A stretch of 64,000 bases of DNA from Natrialba magadii ATCC 43099 (lineage in GTDB: Archaea; Halobacteriota; Halobacteria; Halobacteriales; Natrialbaceae). Positions 53,121 through 61,682 of the stretch are shown here, in pieces (within the stretch, counting starts at the first letter, position 1; each line of letters opens with the position of its first letter). The notes under the pieces were generated by a model. It saw only the letters and a program-made list of their open reading frames with translations, was not told the DNA's origin and did not search any database. The position numbers and the translations under genes are program-made. The DNA lies in contig NC_013922.1 of the NCBI RefSeq assembly GCF_000025625.1, positions 3,410,001-3,474,000 on the forward strand, written 5' to 3'.

Positions 53121-53927
53121 TCACCGTCTATTCGTCTCGCGAACCAGACCGACCTCAGAGGGCCGAACAGCAACGACACGAAGTCGACGATAGTCTGCAA
53201 CCCACGTCCCGTCGACGAAGTACTCGTCACGAAGTCGGTCCTCGACCGCCCCAATCACGTCCGCGCGTTCGGCTTCTGGGACCTCCGCGAATAGCTCATC
53301 ACCGAACATCTCGAGCCACGAGGTCAGCCCGTCCACGCCGCCGTCGAGTTCCGTCGGCCGATCGAACAGCGTCGCATACCGGACCTCGAAGCCGGTGGAC
53401 TCGAGTACCGTTGCGTACTCGCCGACGCTCGGGAAGTACCACGGGGAGTCGACATCGTACCCGCGCTCGCCCGCGGCGGCGCGTACCGCCTCGACGATCG
53501 ACTGCACGTTGCCGACGCCACCGAGTTCGGCGACGAACCGGCCGCCCGGACGCAGTGACGCCGCGACGGAGTCGAGGACGGCGTCCTGGTCTGGAATCCA
53601 GTGCAGCGCCGCGTTCGAGAAGACGGCGTCGAACTCGGCCTCGAAGGAAAAGTCGCGCGCGTCTGCGCGGACGAACTCGCGGTCGGGATAGCGTTCGCGG
53701 GCCTCGGCGAGCATCTCCCCAGAGGCGTCGAGTCCGACGACGTCAGCGCCGCTTCGTGCGATCTGGTCGGTCAGATGGCCGGTGCCACAGCCGAGGTCGA
53801 GGATTCGTTCGTCCGGTGCTGGCTCTAGCAGGTCGACGACGTCCTCACCGTACTCGAAGACGAACGAGTGATTTCCGTCGTAGGAGGTACTGTCCCACTC
53901 GGTGTCCGTGTCGTCACGTGGTGACAT
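53121..53927 (-). CDS. SAM-dependent methyltransferase (Tam-like)
   Basis: The 268-aa protein carries ILDLGCGTGHLTDQIA, VVGLDASGEMLAEARERYP, FVRADARDFSFEAEFD and FSNAALHWIPDQDAVL, the pattern of trans-aconitate 2-methyltransferase relatives. It reads away from the methylaspartate cluster, separated by the 17-bp repeats. Substrate not proven. Confidence 0.85.
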   Translation of the reverse strand: MSPRDDTDTEWDSTSYDGNHSFVFEYGEDVVDLLEPAPDERILDLGCGTGHLTDQIARSGADVVGLDASGEMLAEARERYPDREFVRADARDFSFEAEFDAVFSNAALHWIPDQDAVLDSVAASLRPGGRFVAELGGVGNVQSIVEAVRAAAGERGYDVDSPWYFPSVGEYATVLESTGFEVRYATLFDRPTELDGGVDGLTSWLEMFGDELFAEVPEAERADVIGAVEDRLRDEYFVDGTWVADYRRLRVVAVRPSEVGLVRETNRR

Positions 53928-54035
53928 ATCCGGAGCAAGGGCGCGCCTTACTTATCAGTGGTCATGTGTGTCAACATGACACAGGAACAAACCAGGAAAC
54001 TGAAAATCGGGCATCTGATCCAAGCTGTGGCCGTT

Positions 54036-54086
54036 GCCAGTCTGTTGTCGTTTCCAGTCTGTCGTCGTTGCCAGTCTGTTACCGTT
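54036..54086. repeat. 17-bp tandem repeat, three copies
   Basis: Units of GCCAGTCTGTTGTCGTT type at 54036, 54053 and 54070 with a few mismatches, just after the CoA-transferase stop. Non-coding, period not a multiple of three. Confidence 0.88.
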
Positions 54087-54091
54087 GTCAG

Positions 54092-55279
54092 CTAGTCGTC
54101 AGCCGCCTGTTCCACATCAGTCGTTTCCTTATCCGAGCCGAGCACCTCCTCCCGGTGCTCGTCGAGCAACGGCGCGCGACCACGTGGCTGCGGCGGCGTC
54201 TCGGTCATCTTGATCGGCGAGCCCGCGATCTCGACTTCCTCGTCCGTTCCAGGCTGTTCCACCGGCACGAGCATCTCTCGCGTTTCGACGTGCGGGTCCT
54301 CGAAAATCTCCTCGGTGGTCTGGACCGGTGCGACAGGGACCCGGCCCTCGAGTGTCCCCACGAGTTCGTCGTTGGTCAGTCCGCTGGCCCAGTCGGCGAT
54401 TTCCTCGCGCAGCGACTCTCGGTTTTCGAGGCGCTCCGCAGCGGTGGGGTACTCCTCGGCGAGGTCCTCGCGGCCCATCGCGTCACAGACTTCGTTCCAG
54501 TGATTCGTTCCGAAGGCGGCGATGACGGTATGACCGTCCGCGGTTTCGAACGCGTCGTAGGGGAACAGCGTCGGGTGGGAGTTACCCCGTCTGGAGGGTG
54601 CCTCGCCGGTGTAAGACTGCTGGTAGATGGCGCGCTCGGTCAGGCTGAGCATGGAGTCGTACATCCCGGTGTCGACGTACTGGCCCTCGCCGGTCTGCTC
54701 GCGGTGGTTGACGGCGGCGAGGATGCCGATACAGTTCAGCGTGGCCGTGAAGAGGTCGCCGATACCGGGGCCGACCTTCGTCGGCGGGCCGTCCTCCTGG
54801 CCGGTGGTCTCCATGACGCCGCCGAGCGCCTGTGCGATGAGGTCGAAGGAGGGCTGGCCCTGTCGGTCCGTCTCGCCCGTGCGCGGATCGCCGAAGCCAC
54901 GGATCGAGGAGTAGATCAGCTGTGGGTTGTACTCGGTGAGCGTTTCGTAGCCCAGGTCGTACTTCTCCATCGTGCCCGCGCGGTAGTTCTCGACGACGAT
55001 GTCGGCTTCCTCGACCAGCGAGAGGAAGTCCGCGCGGTCCTCGTCGTCGTTGAAGTCGAGTTCGATGCTGCGCTTGCCGCGGTTGACGCTCTGGAAGTAG
55101 CCGCCGTAGGCTTCCTTCTCGGGGTCGTCGACGAACGGCGGATTCGAGCGGATGAGGTCGCCGCCAGGTCGTTCGATTTTGACCACGTCAGCGCCCATGT
55201 CCGCGAGTAACATCGTACAGTACGGGCCCGCGAGGACCTGCGTCAGATCCAGCACGCGCAGATTCGAAAGTGCGCCCAT
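54092..55279 (-). CDS. mct: CaiB/BaiF CoA-transferase (succinyl-CoA:mesaconate CoA-transferase candidate)
   Basis: The 395-aa class III CoA-transferase starts MGALSNLRVLDLTQVLAGPY and shows GADVVKIERPGGD, SVNRGKRSIELDFND, VENYRAGTMEKYDLGYE and a C-terminal GSPIKMTETPPQPRGRAP. Next to mutase, ammonia-lyase and mesaconyl-CoA hydratase genes, its best role is activating mesaconate to mesaconyl-CoA in the methylaspartate cycle. It is divergent from that operon, with a TATA-like box about 27 nt before its ATG. Confidence 0.88.
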   Translation of the reverse strand: MGALSNLRVLDLTQVLAGPYCTMLLADMGADVVKIERPGGDLIRSNPPFVDDPEKEAYGGYFQSVNRGKRSIELDFNDDEDRADFLSLVEEADIVVENYRAGTMEKYDLGYETLTEYNPQLIYSSIRGFGDPRTGETDRQGQPSFDLIAQALGGVMETTGQEDGPPTKVGPGIGDLFTATLNCIGILAAVNHREQTGEGQYVDTGMYDSMLSLTERAIYQQSYTGEAPSRRGNSHPTLFPYDAFETADGHTVIAAFGTNHWNEVCDAMGREDLAEEYPTAAERLENRESLREEIADWASGLTNDELVGTLEGRVPVAPVQTTEEIFEDPHVETREMLVPVEQPGTDEEVEIAGSPIKMTETPPQPRGRAPLLDEHREEVLGSDKETTDVEQAADD

Positions 55280-55300
55280 GATGGTGTCGTTGCGATAGCG

Positions 55301-55310
55301 ATATCTAAAC
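55301..55310 (-). promoter_or_regulatory. TATA-like box of the CoA-transferase gene
   Basis: GTTTAGATAT on the minus strand, about 27 nt before the ATG at 55279. Confidence 0.6.
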
Positions 55311-55396
55311 CTTTACTATTGATCATGTAGGTGTGAACTTGTGTCATTGAGGGGTAGCTAAGGTGTTTAAGGTATATTATCATGGAAGATCATTAA

Positions 55397-55403
55397 CTTT
55401 ATA
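55397..55403 (+). promoter_or_regulatory. TATA box of the methylaspartate operon
   Basis: CTTTATA centred about 30 nt before the ATG at 55431. This supports the start at 55431 rather than the earlier ATG at 55416. Confidence 0.65.
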
Positions 55404-55430
55404 CCGGAGTCCATCATGGTTCTGCATACG

Positions 55431-55871
55431 ATGTCCCAAACGGTTGTCCTCGGCGTGATCGGCTCTGACGCCCACGTCGTCGGCATTACGATCCTCGAGC
55501 AGGCATTCAGTGCAGCTGGCTTCGATGTCATCAATCTCGGCGTCCAGACTTCCCAGGAGGAGTTCGCCGAGGCCGCAGTAGCACACGATGCCGAGGCCGT
55601 ACTGGTCTCATCGCTCTACGGACACGCCGAGCAGGACTGCCAGGGATTCCACGACGTGCTCGACGCCGAAGGCGTCGACGCACTCACCTACATCGGCGGC
55701 AACCTCGCCGTCGGGCAGGACGACTTCGAGCAGACGCGGGAAACGTTCGAAGACCTCGGCTTCGACCGGGTCTTCAACTCCGAAACTGATCCCGAAGAGG
55801 CAATCGCTGCGCTCCGACAGGACCTCCAGATCACGACGACGGAGGCCGAGCGCGCGACCATCAGCTCATAG
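55431..55871 (+). CDS. mamA: Methylaspartate mutase, small (B12-binding) subunit S
   Basis: With subunit E it rearranges glutamate to 3-methylaspartate using adenosylcobalamin. The 146-aa protein has the cobalamin-binding loop GSDAHVVGITILEQAF (Asp-x-His-x-x-Gly), then VINLGVQTSQEEF and DALTYIGGNLAVG. The start at 55431 (MSQTVVLGVIG) follows the TATA box at leaderless spacing. First gene of the operon. Confidence 0.93.
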   Translation: MSQTVVLGVIGSDAHVVGITILEQAFSAAGFDVINLGVQTSQEEFAEAAVAHDAEAVLVSSLYGHAEQDCQGFHDVLDAEGVDALTYIGGNLAVGQDDFEQTRETFEDLGFDRVFNSETDPEEAIAALRQDLQITTTEAERATISS

Positions 55872-55879
55872 AGGCCTCG

Positions 55880-57319
55880 ATGATACGAGACGAACGCATT
55901 CCAGCCGACGAGCTACGGCGTATCGACGACGAAATCCGGTCCAACTGGCCGACGGGGGACGCAGTCGACTTCGACGAAGCCATCGACTACCACGAGTCAC
56001 TGCCCGCCCACAAACAGTTCGCCGACGTCCTCGAGAACGCGGACAAGCCACTCTTGCAGCCACGAGCCGGCGTCCCGCGACTCGACGATCAGATCGAGCT
56101 ACTCGAGTACCTCCACGAATCTGGGCAGGCAGACCTCCTGCCGACCACGATTGACTCGTACACGCGCGACAACGAGTACGGGAAGGCACAGGAGGGACTC
56201 GAGAAGGCCCGCGAGACCGGTGAGGACACCCTCAACGGGTTTCCGGCGGTCAACCACGGCGTGGAGGACTGTCGAAATCTGATCGAGGCGATCGACGCCC
56301 CGATTGAGGTCCGCCACGGGACGCCAGACGCGCGCCTGTTGGCGGCGATCACGTTCGCCGGCGGCTTCCAGAGCTTCGAGGGCGGGCCGATCTCCTACAA
56401 CATTCCGTACACGAAACGCCACGGACTCGAGGAGACGATCGAGAAGTGGCAGTTCGTCGACCGGCTCGCAGGAGCCTACACGGAGCGCGGAGTGCGGATC
56501 AACCGCGAGCCGTTCGGTCCCCTCACGGGAACGCTGGTTCCGCCATCGATCGCGATCGCGATCATGATCGTCGAGGGCCAGCTCGCTGCGACGCAGGGCG
56601 TGCGCTCGATTACCCTCGGCTACGGACAGGTCGGCAACGTCGTCCAGGACGTTGCAGCCCTGAACGCACTCCAGAAGCTTGGCGACGAGTACCTGCCCGA
56701 CGAGGTCGTCGTCACGACCGTCTTCCACGAGTGGATGGGCGGCTTCCCGCCGGACGAGGCCCGCGCCAACGGCGTGATCAGCCTCGGCGGGATGACCGCT
56801 GCCATCGCACAGCCGGACAAGGTTATCACGAAGTCGCCCCAGGAGTTCCAGGGCGTGCCGACGAAGGAGGCAAACGCCTCGGGCCTGCGCACCACGCGCC
56901 AGGTCATCGATATGGCGATCGAACAGGAGATCGACATCGACGGCATCGCGGAGGAACAGGACCTGATCGAGCGCGAAACCCGGTGTCTGATGGACACCAT
57001 CTTCGAGCACGGCGACGGCGACGTCGTCCAGGGAACTATCAAGGCGTTCGACTCGGGGGCACTCGACGTGCCGTTCGCGCCGAGTGACAGCGCACGAGGG
57101 GCGGTCCTCCCGGCTCGCGACGACGACGGTCGCGTCCGCATCTTCGAGTGGGCCGACCTCGCGATGGACGACGATATCAAGGAGATCCACAAGGCCAGAC
57201 TCTCGCGGCGCGCCGACACCGAGGGCCGCGATCAGTCGTTCCGCATGGTGGCAGACGACGTCGACGCGATCAGCGACGGAAAACTCATCGGTCGCCCGCA
57301 GAACGCGGGGGACGTCTAA
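55880..57319 (+). CDS. mamB: Methylaspartate mutase, large subunit E
   Basis: The 479-aa TIM-barrel subunit forms the active site with adenosylcobalamin bound by subunit S. It has GVPRLDDQIELLEYLHESG, GFPAVNHGVEDCRN, FAGGFQSFEGGPISYNIPYTK, and EPFGPLTGTLVPPSIAIAIM, all typical of glutamate mutase E. It starts 8 nt after the mamA stop. A CGACTA-type hexamer array lies just after its stop. Confidence 0.95.
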   Translation: MIRDERIPADELRRIDDEIRSNWPTGDAVDFDEAIDYHESLPAHKQFADVLENADKPLLQPRAGVPRLDDQIELLEYLHESGQADLLPTTIDSYTRDNEYGKAQEGLEKARETGEDTLNGFPAVNHGVEDCRNLIEAIDAPIEVRHGTPDARLLAAITFAGGFQSFEGGPISYNIPYTKRHGLEETIEKWQFVDRLAGAYTERGVRINREPFGPLTGTLVPPSIAIAIMIVEGQLAATQGVRSITLGYGQVGNVVQDVAALNALQKLGDEYLPDEVVVTTVFHEWMGGFPPDEARANGVISLGGMTAAIAQPDKVITKSPQEFQGVPTKEANASGLRTTRQVIDMAIEQEIDIDGIAEEQDLIERETRCLMDTIFEHGDGDVVQGTIKAFDSGALDVPFAPSDSARGAVLPARDDDGRVRIFEWADLAMDDDIKEIHKARLSRRADTEGRDQSFRMVADDVDAISDGKLIGRPQNAGDV

Positions 57320-57324
57320 GAGCA

Positions 57325-57350
57325 CGACTACGACTACGACTACGACGCAC
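57325..57350. repeat. CGACTA hexamer array between mamB and mal
   Basis: Three to four copies in the 42-nt gap between the two genes, non-coding. Confidence 0.8.
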
Positions 57351-57361
57351 ATACATCGAGA

Positions 57362-58648
57362 ATGCAGATCACAGACATCCACGCGACGCCCGGCTACTCC
57401 GGGTTCTTCTTCGACGACCAGCGCGCGATCAAACAGGGTGCCCAACAGGACGGGTTCACCTACGACGGCGAGCCCATCACCGACGGCTTCGACGAAATTC
57501 GTCAGGCCGGCGAAACCCTCATCGTCGATATCGAACTCGCCGACGGCACTACGCATCGCGGCGACTGTGCCGCAGTCCAGTACTCCGGCGCAGGCGGGCG
57601 CGATCCGCTCTTTCAGGCTGCAGAGTACGCTCCCGTCGTCGAGGGCCCCGTCGCCGAAGCACTCGCCGGACGCGACGCGACCGAGTTCCTCGCGAACGCG
57701 GACCTTCTCGAGGACCTCGAAATCGACGACAAACGACTGCACACCGCGATCCGCTACGGCGTCTCCCAGGCGCTTCTCGCCGCCGCGGCCGCAACCCAGG
57801 GGACAACCCGAACCGACGTCCTCGCCGACGCCCTCGGCACGGAGCCCGCGACCGAACCCGTACCCGTCTTCGGGCAATCCGGGGACAACCGCTACGCCAA
57901 CACCGAGAAGATGTTCATCAAGGGCGTCCCCGTCCTCCCGCACGCGCTGATCAACAGCGTCGAGAAGATTGGGGAAGATGGAGAGACGCTACTCGAGTAC
58001 GTCGAGTGGCTCACCGAGCGCTCGCAGGAACTCGGTCCCGATGGCTACGAGCCGCGATTCCACATCGACGTCTACGGCATGATCGGCGAGGTGTTTGGCG
58101 CGCCCTACGACCGCGACGAGGTGATCGACTACTTCGGGGCACTCGAGACGGCCGCCGCGCCGTACCCGATCCAGATCGAGGGACCGATGGACGCCGGGAG
58201 TCGCGAGGCACAGATCGAGGCGATGGTCGAGCTTCGGACAGGGCTGCAAGAAGCTGGCGTCGGCGTCGATATCGTCGCCGACGAGTGGTGTAACACCTTC
58301 GAGGACGTGCAGGCGTTCGTCGACGCAGGCGCGGCCGACGTCGTACAGATCAAGACGCCCGACCTCGGCGGGATCCACCGCAGCGGACAGGCCGTTCGGT
58401 ACTGTGAGGGCACCGAGACCCGCGCCTATCTCGGCGGGACCTGCAACGAAACGGAAACGTCCGCACGCGCCTGCGCACACGTCGCGCTCGCGACGGATGC
58501 CGCACAGGTGCTCGCAAAGCCCGGCATGGGGTTCGACGAGGGCTACATGATCGTCGAAAACGAGATGCGACGGACCATCACCCAGCGGAATCGCGAGCAG
58601 ACCACAGAGACAGAGACAGAAACTGACGAAATTACTGCAGATGACTAA
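57362..58648 (+). CDS. mal: Methylaspartate ammonia-lyase
   Basis: Deaminates 3-methylaspartate to mesaconate. The 428-aa enolase-superfamily protein starts MQITDIHATPGYSGFFFDD and has VPVLPHALINSVEKIG, RFHIDVYGMIGEVFG, IEGPMDAGSREAQIEAM and VDIVADEWCNTFEDV, with KTPDLGGIHRS and YLGGTCNETETSARAC of the metal/base region. It overlaps the next gene by 8 nt. Confidence 0.95.
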   Translation: MQITDIHATPGYSGFFFDDQRAIKQGAQQDGFTYDGEPITDGFDEIRQAGETLIVDIELADGTTHRGDCAAVQYSGAGGRDPLFQAAEYAPVVEGPVAEALAGRDATEFLANADLLEDLEIDDKRLHTAIRYGVSQALLAAAAATQGTTRTDVLADALGTEPATEPVPVFGQSGDNRYANTEKMFIKGVPVLPHALINSVEKIGEDGETLLEYVEWLTERSQELGPDGYEPRFHIDVYGMIGEVFGAPYDRDEVIDYFGALETAAAPYPIQIEGPMDAGSREAQIEAMVELRTGLQEAGVGVDIVADEWCNTFEDVQAFVDAGAADVVQIKTPDLGGIHRSGQAVRYCEGTETRAYLGGTCNETETSARACAHVALATDAAQVLAKPGMGFDEGYMIVENEMRRTITQRNREQTTETETETDEITADD

Positions 58649-59795
58649 AGAGCCACAACGGGATTCCGACACCGACACCGACACCGGGAGCGGAGAGCAA
58701 CCCGAACCGCGACCGATCGACTGGACCGATCCCGACACGTTTGCACAGGCACTCGAACAGGTCGAGACGAAGGAGAAGGGCAACTACTTCGAGGACTTCT
58801 CGGAAGGCGACCTCCTCGAACACGACCCCGGGCTCACGCTCACCCGCTGGGGGAACGAGTCATGGATGAGCCAGACGCTCAACCACGACCCGGCCTACTG
58901 GCGCGCCGACGCCGCCGCGGAGCGCGGCTTCGACGAACCGCCGATCCATCCGGACTATCTCACCGCTGCCACGCTCGGCATCACTGTCGAGGACCTGAGC
59001 GAGAAAGGAGGCTACTTCCTCGGCCGGACAGACGTTCGGTTCCCTGGCACGCCGGTCTACGCCGGTACCGAACTGCACGTCGAAAGCGAGGTCGTCTCGA
59101 CGGCGACCTCGAGTTCCCGTCCCGAGTTCGGCATCGTGACGTGGCGAACGCGCGGCACCGACGCCGAGACTGGTGACGTGCTCTGCTCGTACGAGCGGAC
59201 GAACATGATTCCGCGGCGAGAGCCGGTTGCGACGGACGGCGGCGGGAGTGCTGCAACGGCCGACGCCGACGCAAACGGCGACAACACCCCTGCGCTCCCC
59301 GAAACGTTCGTCACCCCCGACGGCGGCTACTTCGAGGATTTCGTGGCTGCACTCGAGACGGCCGAGGGAGACGACGAGAACGCCGCAGTTGCCTATCGCC
59401 ACGAGCGCGGCCGTACGCAGGACGACGTAACCGTCGCCTCGCTCCCGCTCGCGACGCTGAACACGGCCAAACAGCACCACAACATCGACGTGATGGCCGA
59501 CTCGCCGTCGGGCGATATCGTCACCTACGGCGACGTGACCCGATCGACCGCGCTTGGCCACGCGCGCTCGGACGAACAGACCTGGCGCGAGGTCGGCTTC
59601 GACGACGAGCAGTTCCACACGTTCGTCGCGGCCGGCGACACCGTCTACGCGTTCACGCGCGTCCTCGACGCCGAAGACGATGCGTCCACCGACGCAGCGG
59701 GAACGGTCCGGTTCGAACACATCGCGTTCAACCAGGACGACGAACCCGTCTACTCGGGAACCAGAACAGCGGAAATCCAGAAGCGCACAGCCTAA
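58641..59795 (+). CDS. mch: Mesaconyl-CoA hydratase (MaoC-type)
   Basis: Hydrates mesaconyl-CoA to beta-methylmalyl-CoA. The 384-aa protein has two MaoC/hotdog halves: EKGNYFEDFSEGDLLEHDPG with TRWGNESWMSQTLNHDPAYW, and TLNTAKQHHNIDVMADSPS with VTRSTALGHARSDEQTWREV. A GACACC hexamer array near its start encodes a Thr/Asp linker. It is co-transcribed with mal. Confidence 0.9.
   Translation: MTKEPQRDSDTDTDTGSGEQPEPRPIDWTDPDTFAQALEQVETKEKGNYFEDFSEGDLLEHDPGLTLTRWGNESWMSQTLNHDPAYWRADAAAERGFDEPPIHPDYLTAATLGITVEDLSEKGGYFLGRTDVRFPGTPVYAGTELHVESEVVSTATSSSRPEFGIVTWRTRGTDAETGDVLCSYERTNMIPRREPVATDGGGSAATADADANGDNTPALPETFVTPDGGYFEDFVAALETAEGDDENAAVAYRHERGRTQDDVTVASLPLATLNTAKQHHNIDVMADSPSGDIVTYGDVTRSTALGHARSDEQTWREVGFDDEQFHTFVAAGDTVYAFTRVLDAEDDASTDAAGTVRFEHIAFNQDDEPVYSGTRTAEIQKRTA
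58667..58687. repeat. GACACC hexamer array in mch
   Basis: Three copies in frame near the N-terminus, coding Asp-Thr. Confidence 0.85.
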
Positions 59796-59843
59796 CGAGT
59801 ACGTGCGACCACGCTTCCAACAAACAACACACTCATATCTGCT

Positions 59844-60887
59844 ATGACCGACGACATCCGACTCTGCCGAACCTTCCAGACCGCACCGGCCGCCGTTCCG
59901 AAAGACGACTCGGCGAAGTACCTCGTCTCCGGCCTCGCAGCCGAGGGCTTCCAGGCACCCGACTGGCTCGTCCCCGATTTAGAGGACGGCACCGCACCCG
60001 ACATGAAAGCCGAAGGCCTGGAGAACACCATCGACCGCGTGCCCGAGTACGACTTCCCCGGCGAAATCTGGCCCCGCGTCGAGTGGAGCTACGAGGACGC
60101 CGACTATCGTGAGAAGGGGCAGAATCAGATCGACCAGCTCGTCGCCGAACTCGGCGACGAAATCGAGGGCGTCGTCGTCCCCAAGGTCGGCCGACTCGAA
60201 GACGTGAAACGCGCCGCCGAAGTCGTCGCCGAGGCCGAGTCCGAACACGGCCACCCCGACGGCTCGATCGGCCTCTCGATCATCATCGAAACGGGCCGCG
60301 CGAAGTCCGACCTCCGGAAGATCGCAAAGTTCGGCGAGGACTCCCGGCTCACCGCGCTCGTCTTCGGTCCCGTCGACTACACCGCCGAACTCGGCGGCCG
60401 CGACCTCGGTGACGGCCGCCCGCGCTGGGACGGCCTTCTCGAGGAGCTCTCGAACGAGGCCAGCGCCGGCGGCCTGCTCTCGATCGGCGGCCCGTTCGAC
60501 GACCTGTTCAAAGAACGCGCCGGGCTGACCTACTACAACGCCGACGACTATGCGGATCAGGTCGAACACGAAGCACACCTCGGACTCGACGGCTCCTGGT
60601 CGCTCTATCCCAAGCAGACCATCCAGGCAAACACGATCCATATGCCGACGTCCGAAGAGCTCGAACGCGACGTGAGCAAGATCGAACGGTTCAACGAGGC
60701 CAAACGCGAGGGTACCGGTGCCGTGACGCTCGACGGCCAGATGGTCGACGAAGCCACGTTCAAGGTCTTCCGTAACACGATCCAGCAGGTCCGCGCCATC
60801 GACGAGACACGGCCCGCCCAGACCGAGGACCACTACGACGACGCACTGCTGGAGCGCGCACGGGAACTCGAGTTGTCCTACCGGTAG
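59844..60887 (+). CDS. mcl: Beta-methylmalyl-CoA lyase (CitE-like)
   Basis: Cleaves beta-methylmalyl-CoA to propionyl-CoA and glyoxylate, closing the methylaspartate cycle. The 347-aa TIM-barrel protein has WLVPDLEDGTAPDMKAEG, EGVVVPKVGRLEDVKRAAEV, ALVFGPVDYTAELGGRDLGD and SWSLYPKQTIQANTIHMPTSE. It starts 48 nt after mch and ends the operon; a short T-tract follows. Confidence 0.93.
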   Translation: MTDDIRLCRTFQTAPAAVPKDDSAKYLVSGLAAEGFQAPDWLVPDLEDGTAPDMKAEGLENTIDRVPEYDFPGEIWPRVEWSYEDADYREKGQNQIDQLVAELGDEIEGVVVPKVGRLEDVKRAAEVVAEAESEHGHPDGSIGLSIIIETGRAKSDLRKIAKFGEDSRLTALVFGPVDYTAELGGRDLGDGRPRWDGLLEELSNEASAGGLLSIGGPFDDLFKERAGLTYYNADDYADQVEHEAHLGLDGSWSLYPKQTIQANTIHMPTSEELERDVSKIERFNEAKREGTGAVTLDGQMVDEATFKVFRNTIQQVRAIDETRPAQTEDHYDDALLERARELELSYR

Positions 60888-61198
60888 CACACTTTTTGTG
60901 CCTTCGGTCGCGGTGTCGCGTCGACAGAACGACCGTTCTTCGGGAGTTCGTTTTTCTACGCGCTAGTGGACAGTAAGTCCAAGATAGGATACGCCTCGTA
61001 GGCCATGTCGTTCACCGCCGTATTGGAACTACAACCGTGATTGGGCGGATGATGTTACGGATGCGCTTGCTACATATTGTGGTTTACTAACTGAGTTATA
61101 ATTATGGTAGAAATTTATAGAACCAATTCTACAATATGCTTGCTGCATACTGGAAACCTCAAACAACTAAATCATGAAAACAGCATTTCACGCATAAT
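60888..61198. other. Intergenic region with T-tracts, AT-rich toward the small ORF
   Basis: After mcl, T5 runs at 60893-60897 and at about 60953 (GTTCGTTTTTC) are candidate terminators. From about 61040 the sequence becomes AT-rich and may hold the promoter of the 56-aa ORF. No other gene seen. Confidence 0.45.
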
Positions 61199-61369
61199 AT
61201 GAAAGGAGTGAAATTAGTGATGTTCGGATTACAAGTGACTCTTGTAGGGGCTCTTTTCCCAAATGAGCAACATTGGGGCCTTATATATTTTGGAATGTTC
61301 ATTTCCATTATTGGAATTATCGTCAATGACGGCAACAGGATGTCACAAGGAACGCCAGTTGGGGAGTAA
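61199..61369 (+). CDS. Small membrane protein, 56 aa
   Basis: A complete short frame (ATG 61199, TAA 61369) in AT-rich DNA encodes MKGVKLVMFGLQVTLVGALF, then a second hydrophobic helix (WGLIYFGMFISIIGIIVN) and a short polar end. The hydrophobic pattern and codon-like structure support a real small two-helix membrane protein; GC content differs from the surrounding genes. It lies near a duplicated tRNA end, so it may have come with a mobile element. Confidence 0.55.
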   Translation: MKGVKLVMFGLQVTLVGALFPNEQHWGLIYFGMFISIIGIIVNDGNRMSQGTPVGE

Positions 61370-61437
61370 TTGTAGAGGTCAGAAGGATTGCCAGACTGCG
61401 CGGACTTCGTCCGTCAAATCTAGGAAGGTGAAGTAAG

Positions 61438-61462
61438 AAACGGTGGGGATGGGATTTGAACC
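61438..61462. repeat. Partial duplicate of tRNA-Ser 3' end (att-like)
   Basis: A 25-bp direct copy of 61556-61580, which is the 3' end of tRNA-Ser and 3 flanking bases. It lies about 118 bp away and ends at the T-arm. This is the pattern left when an element integrates at a tRNA 3' end. Confidence 0.75.
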
Positions 61463-61499
61463 ACGGTCGGAGCAAAGCTCCTCCCTGATTCAAATCCCA
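61450..61499. repeat. Nested inverted repeat inside the tRNA-end duplication
   Basis: TGGGATTTGAA (61450-61460) pairs perfectly with TTCAAATCCCA (61489-61499). Inside, GGAGC and GCTCC (61469-61473 and 61477-61481) form a second stem around AAA. Confidence 0.75.
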
Positions 61500-61558
61500 G
61501 CGTGACGTCTTCCGCTCACAGACTCCTCGCTACGCTCGTCGTTGTTGTTCGCGGAAAA

Positions 61559-61642
61559 CGGTGGGGATGGGATTTGAACCCATGAGGCTTGACAGCCACC
61601 TGCTCTCAAGGCAGGCGCGTTGGGCCGCTCTGCCACCCCACC
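61559..61642 (-). tRNA. tRNA-Ser (anticodon TGA)
   Basis: On the minus strand: acceptor GGTGGGG/CCCCACC with G discriminator, U8-G9 present, D-arm GCAGAGCGGCC, anticodon arm CCTGC CTTGAGA GCAGG (anticodon TGA), a long type-II variable arm, and T-arm ATGGG TTCAAAT CCCAT. It lies at the edge of the AT-rich patch and its 3' end is copied at 61438-61462. Confidence 0.92.
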
Positions 61643-61682
61643 TCACATGCGTCTTCCTCGTGCGTTCAAAAAGGGTTATCGG

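Noticed and set aside
52979-55210. Plus-strand frame of 743 codons over the methyltransferase and CoA-transferase
   Set aside because: Arg-rich then Val-rich translation, antisense to two well-supported genes.
56099-57943. Minus-strand frame of 614 codons over mutase E and mal
   Set aside because: Antisense open frame caused by GC-rich third positions; the plus-strand genes match known enzymes throughout.
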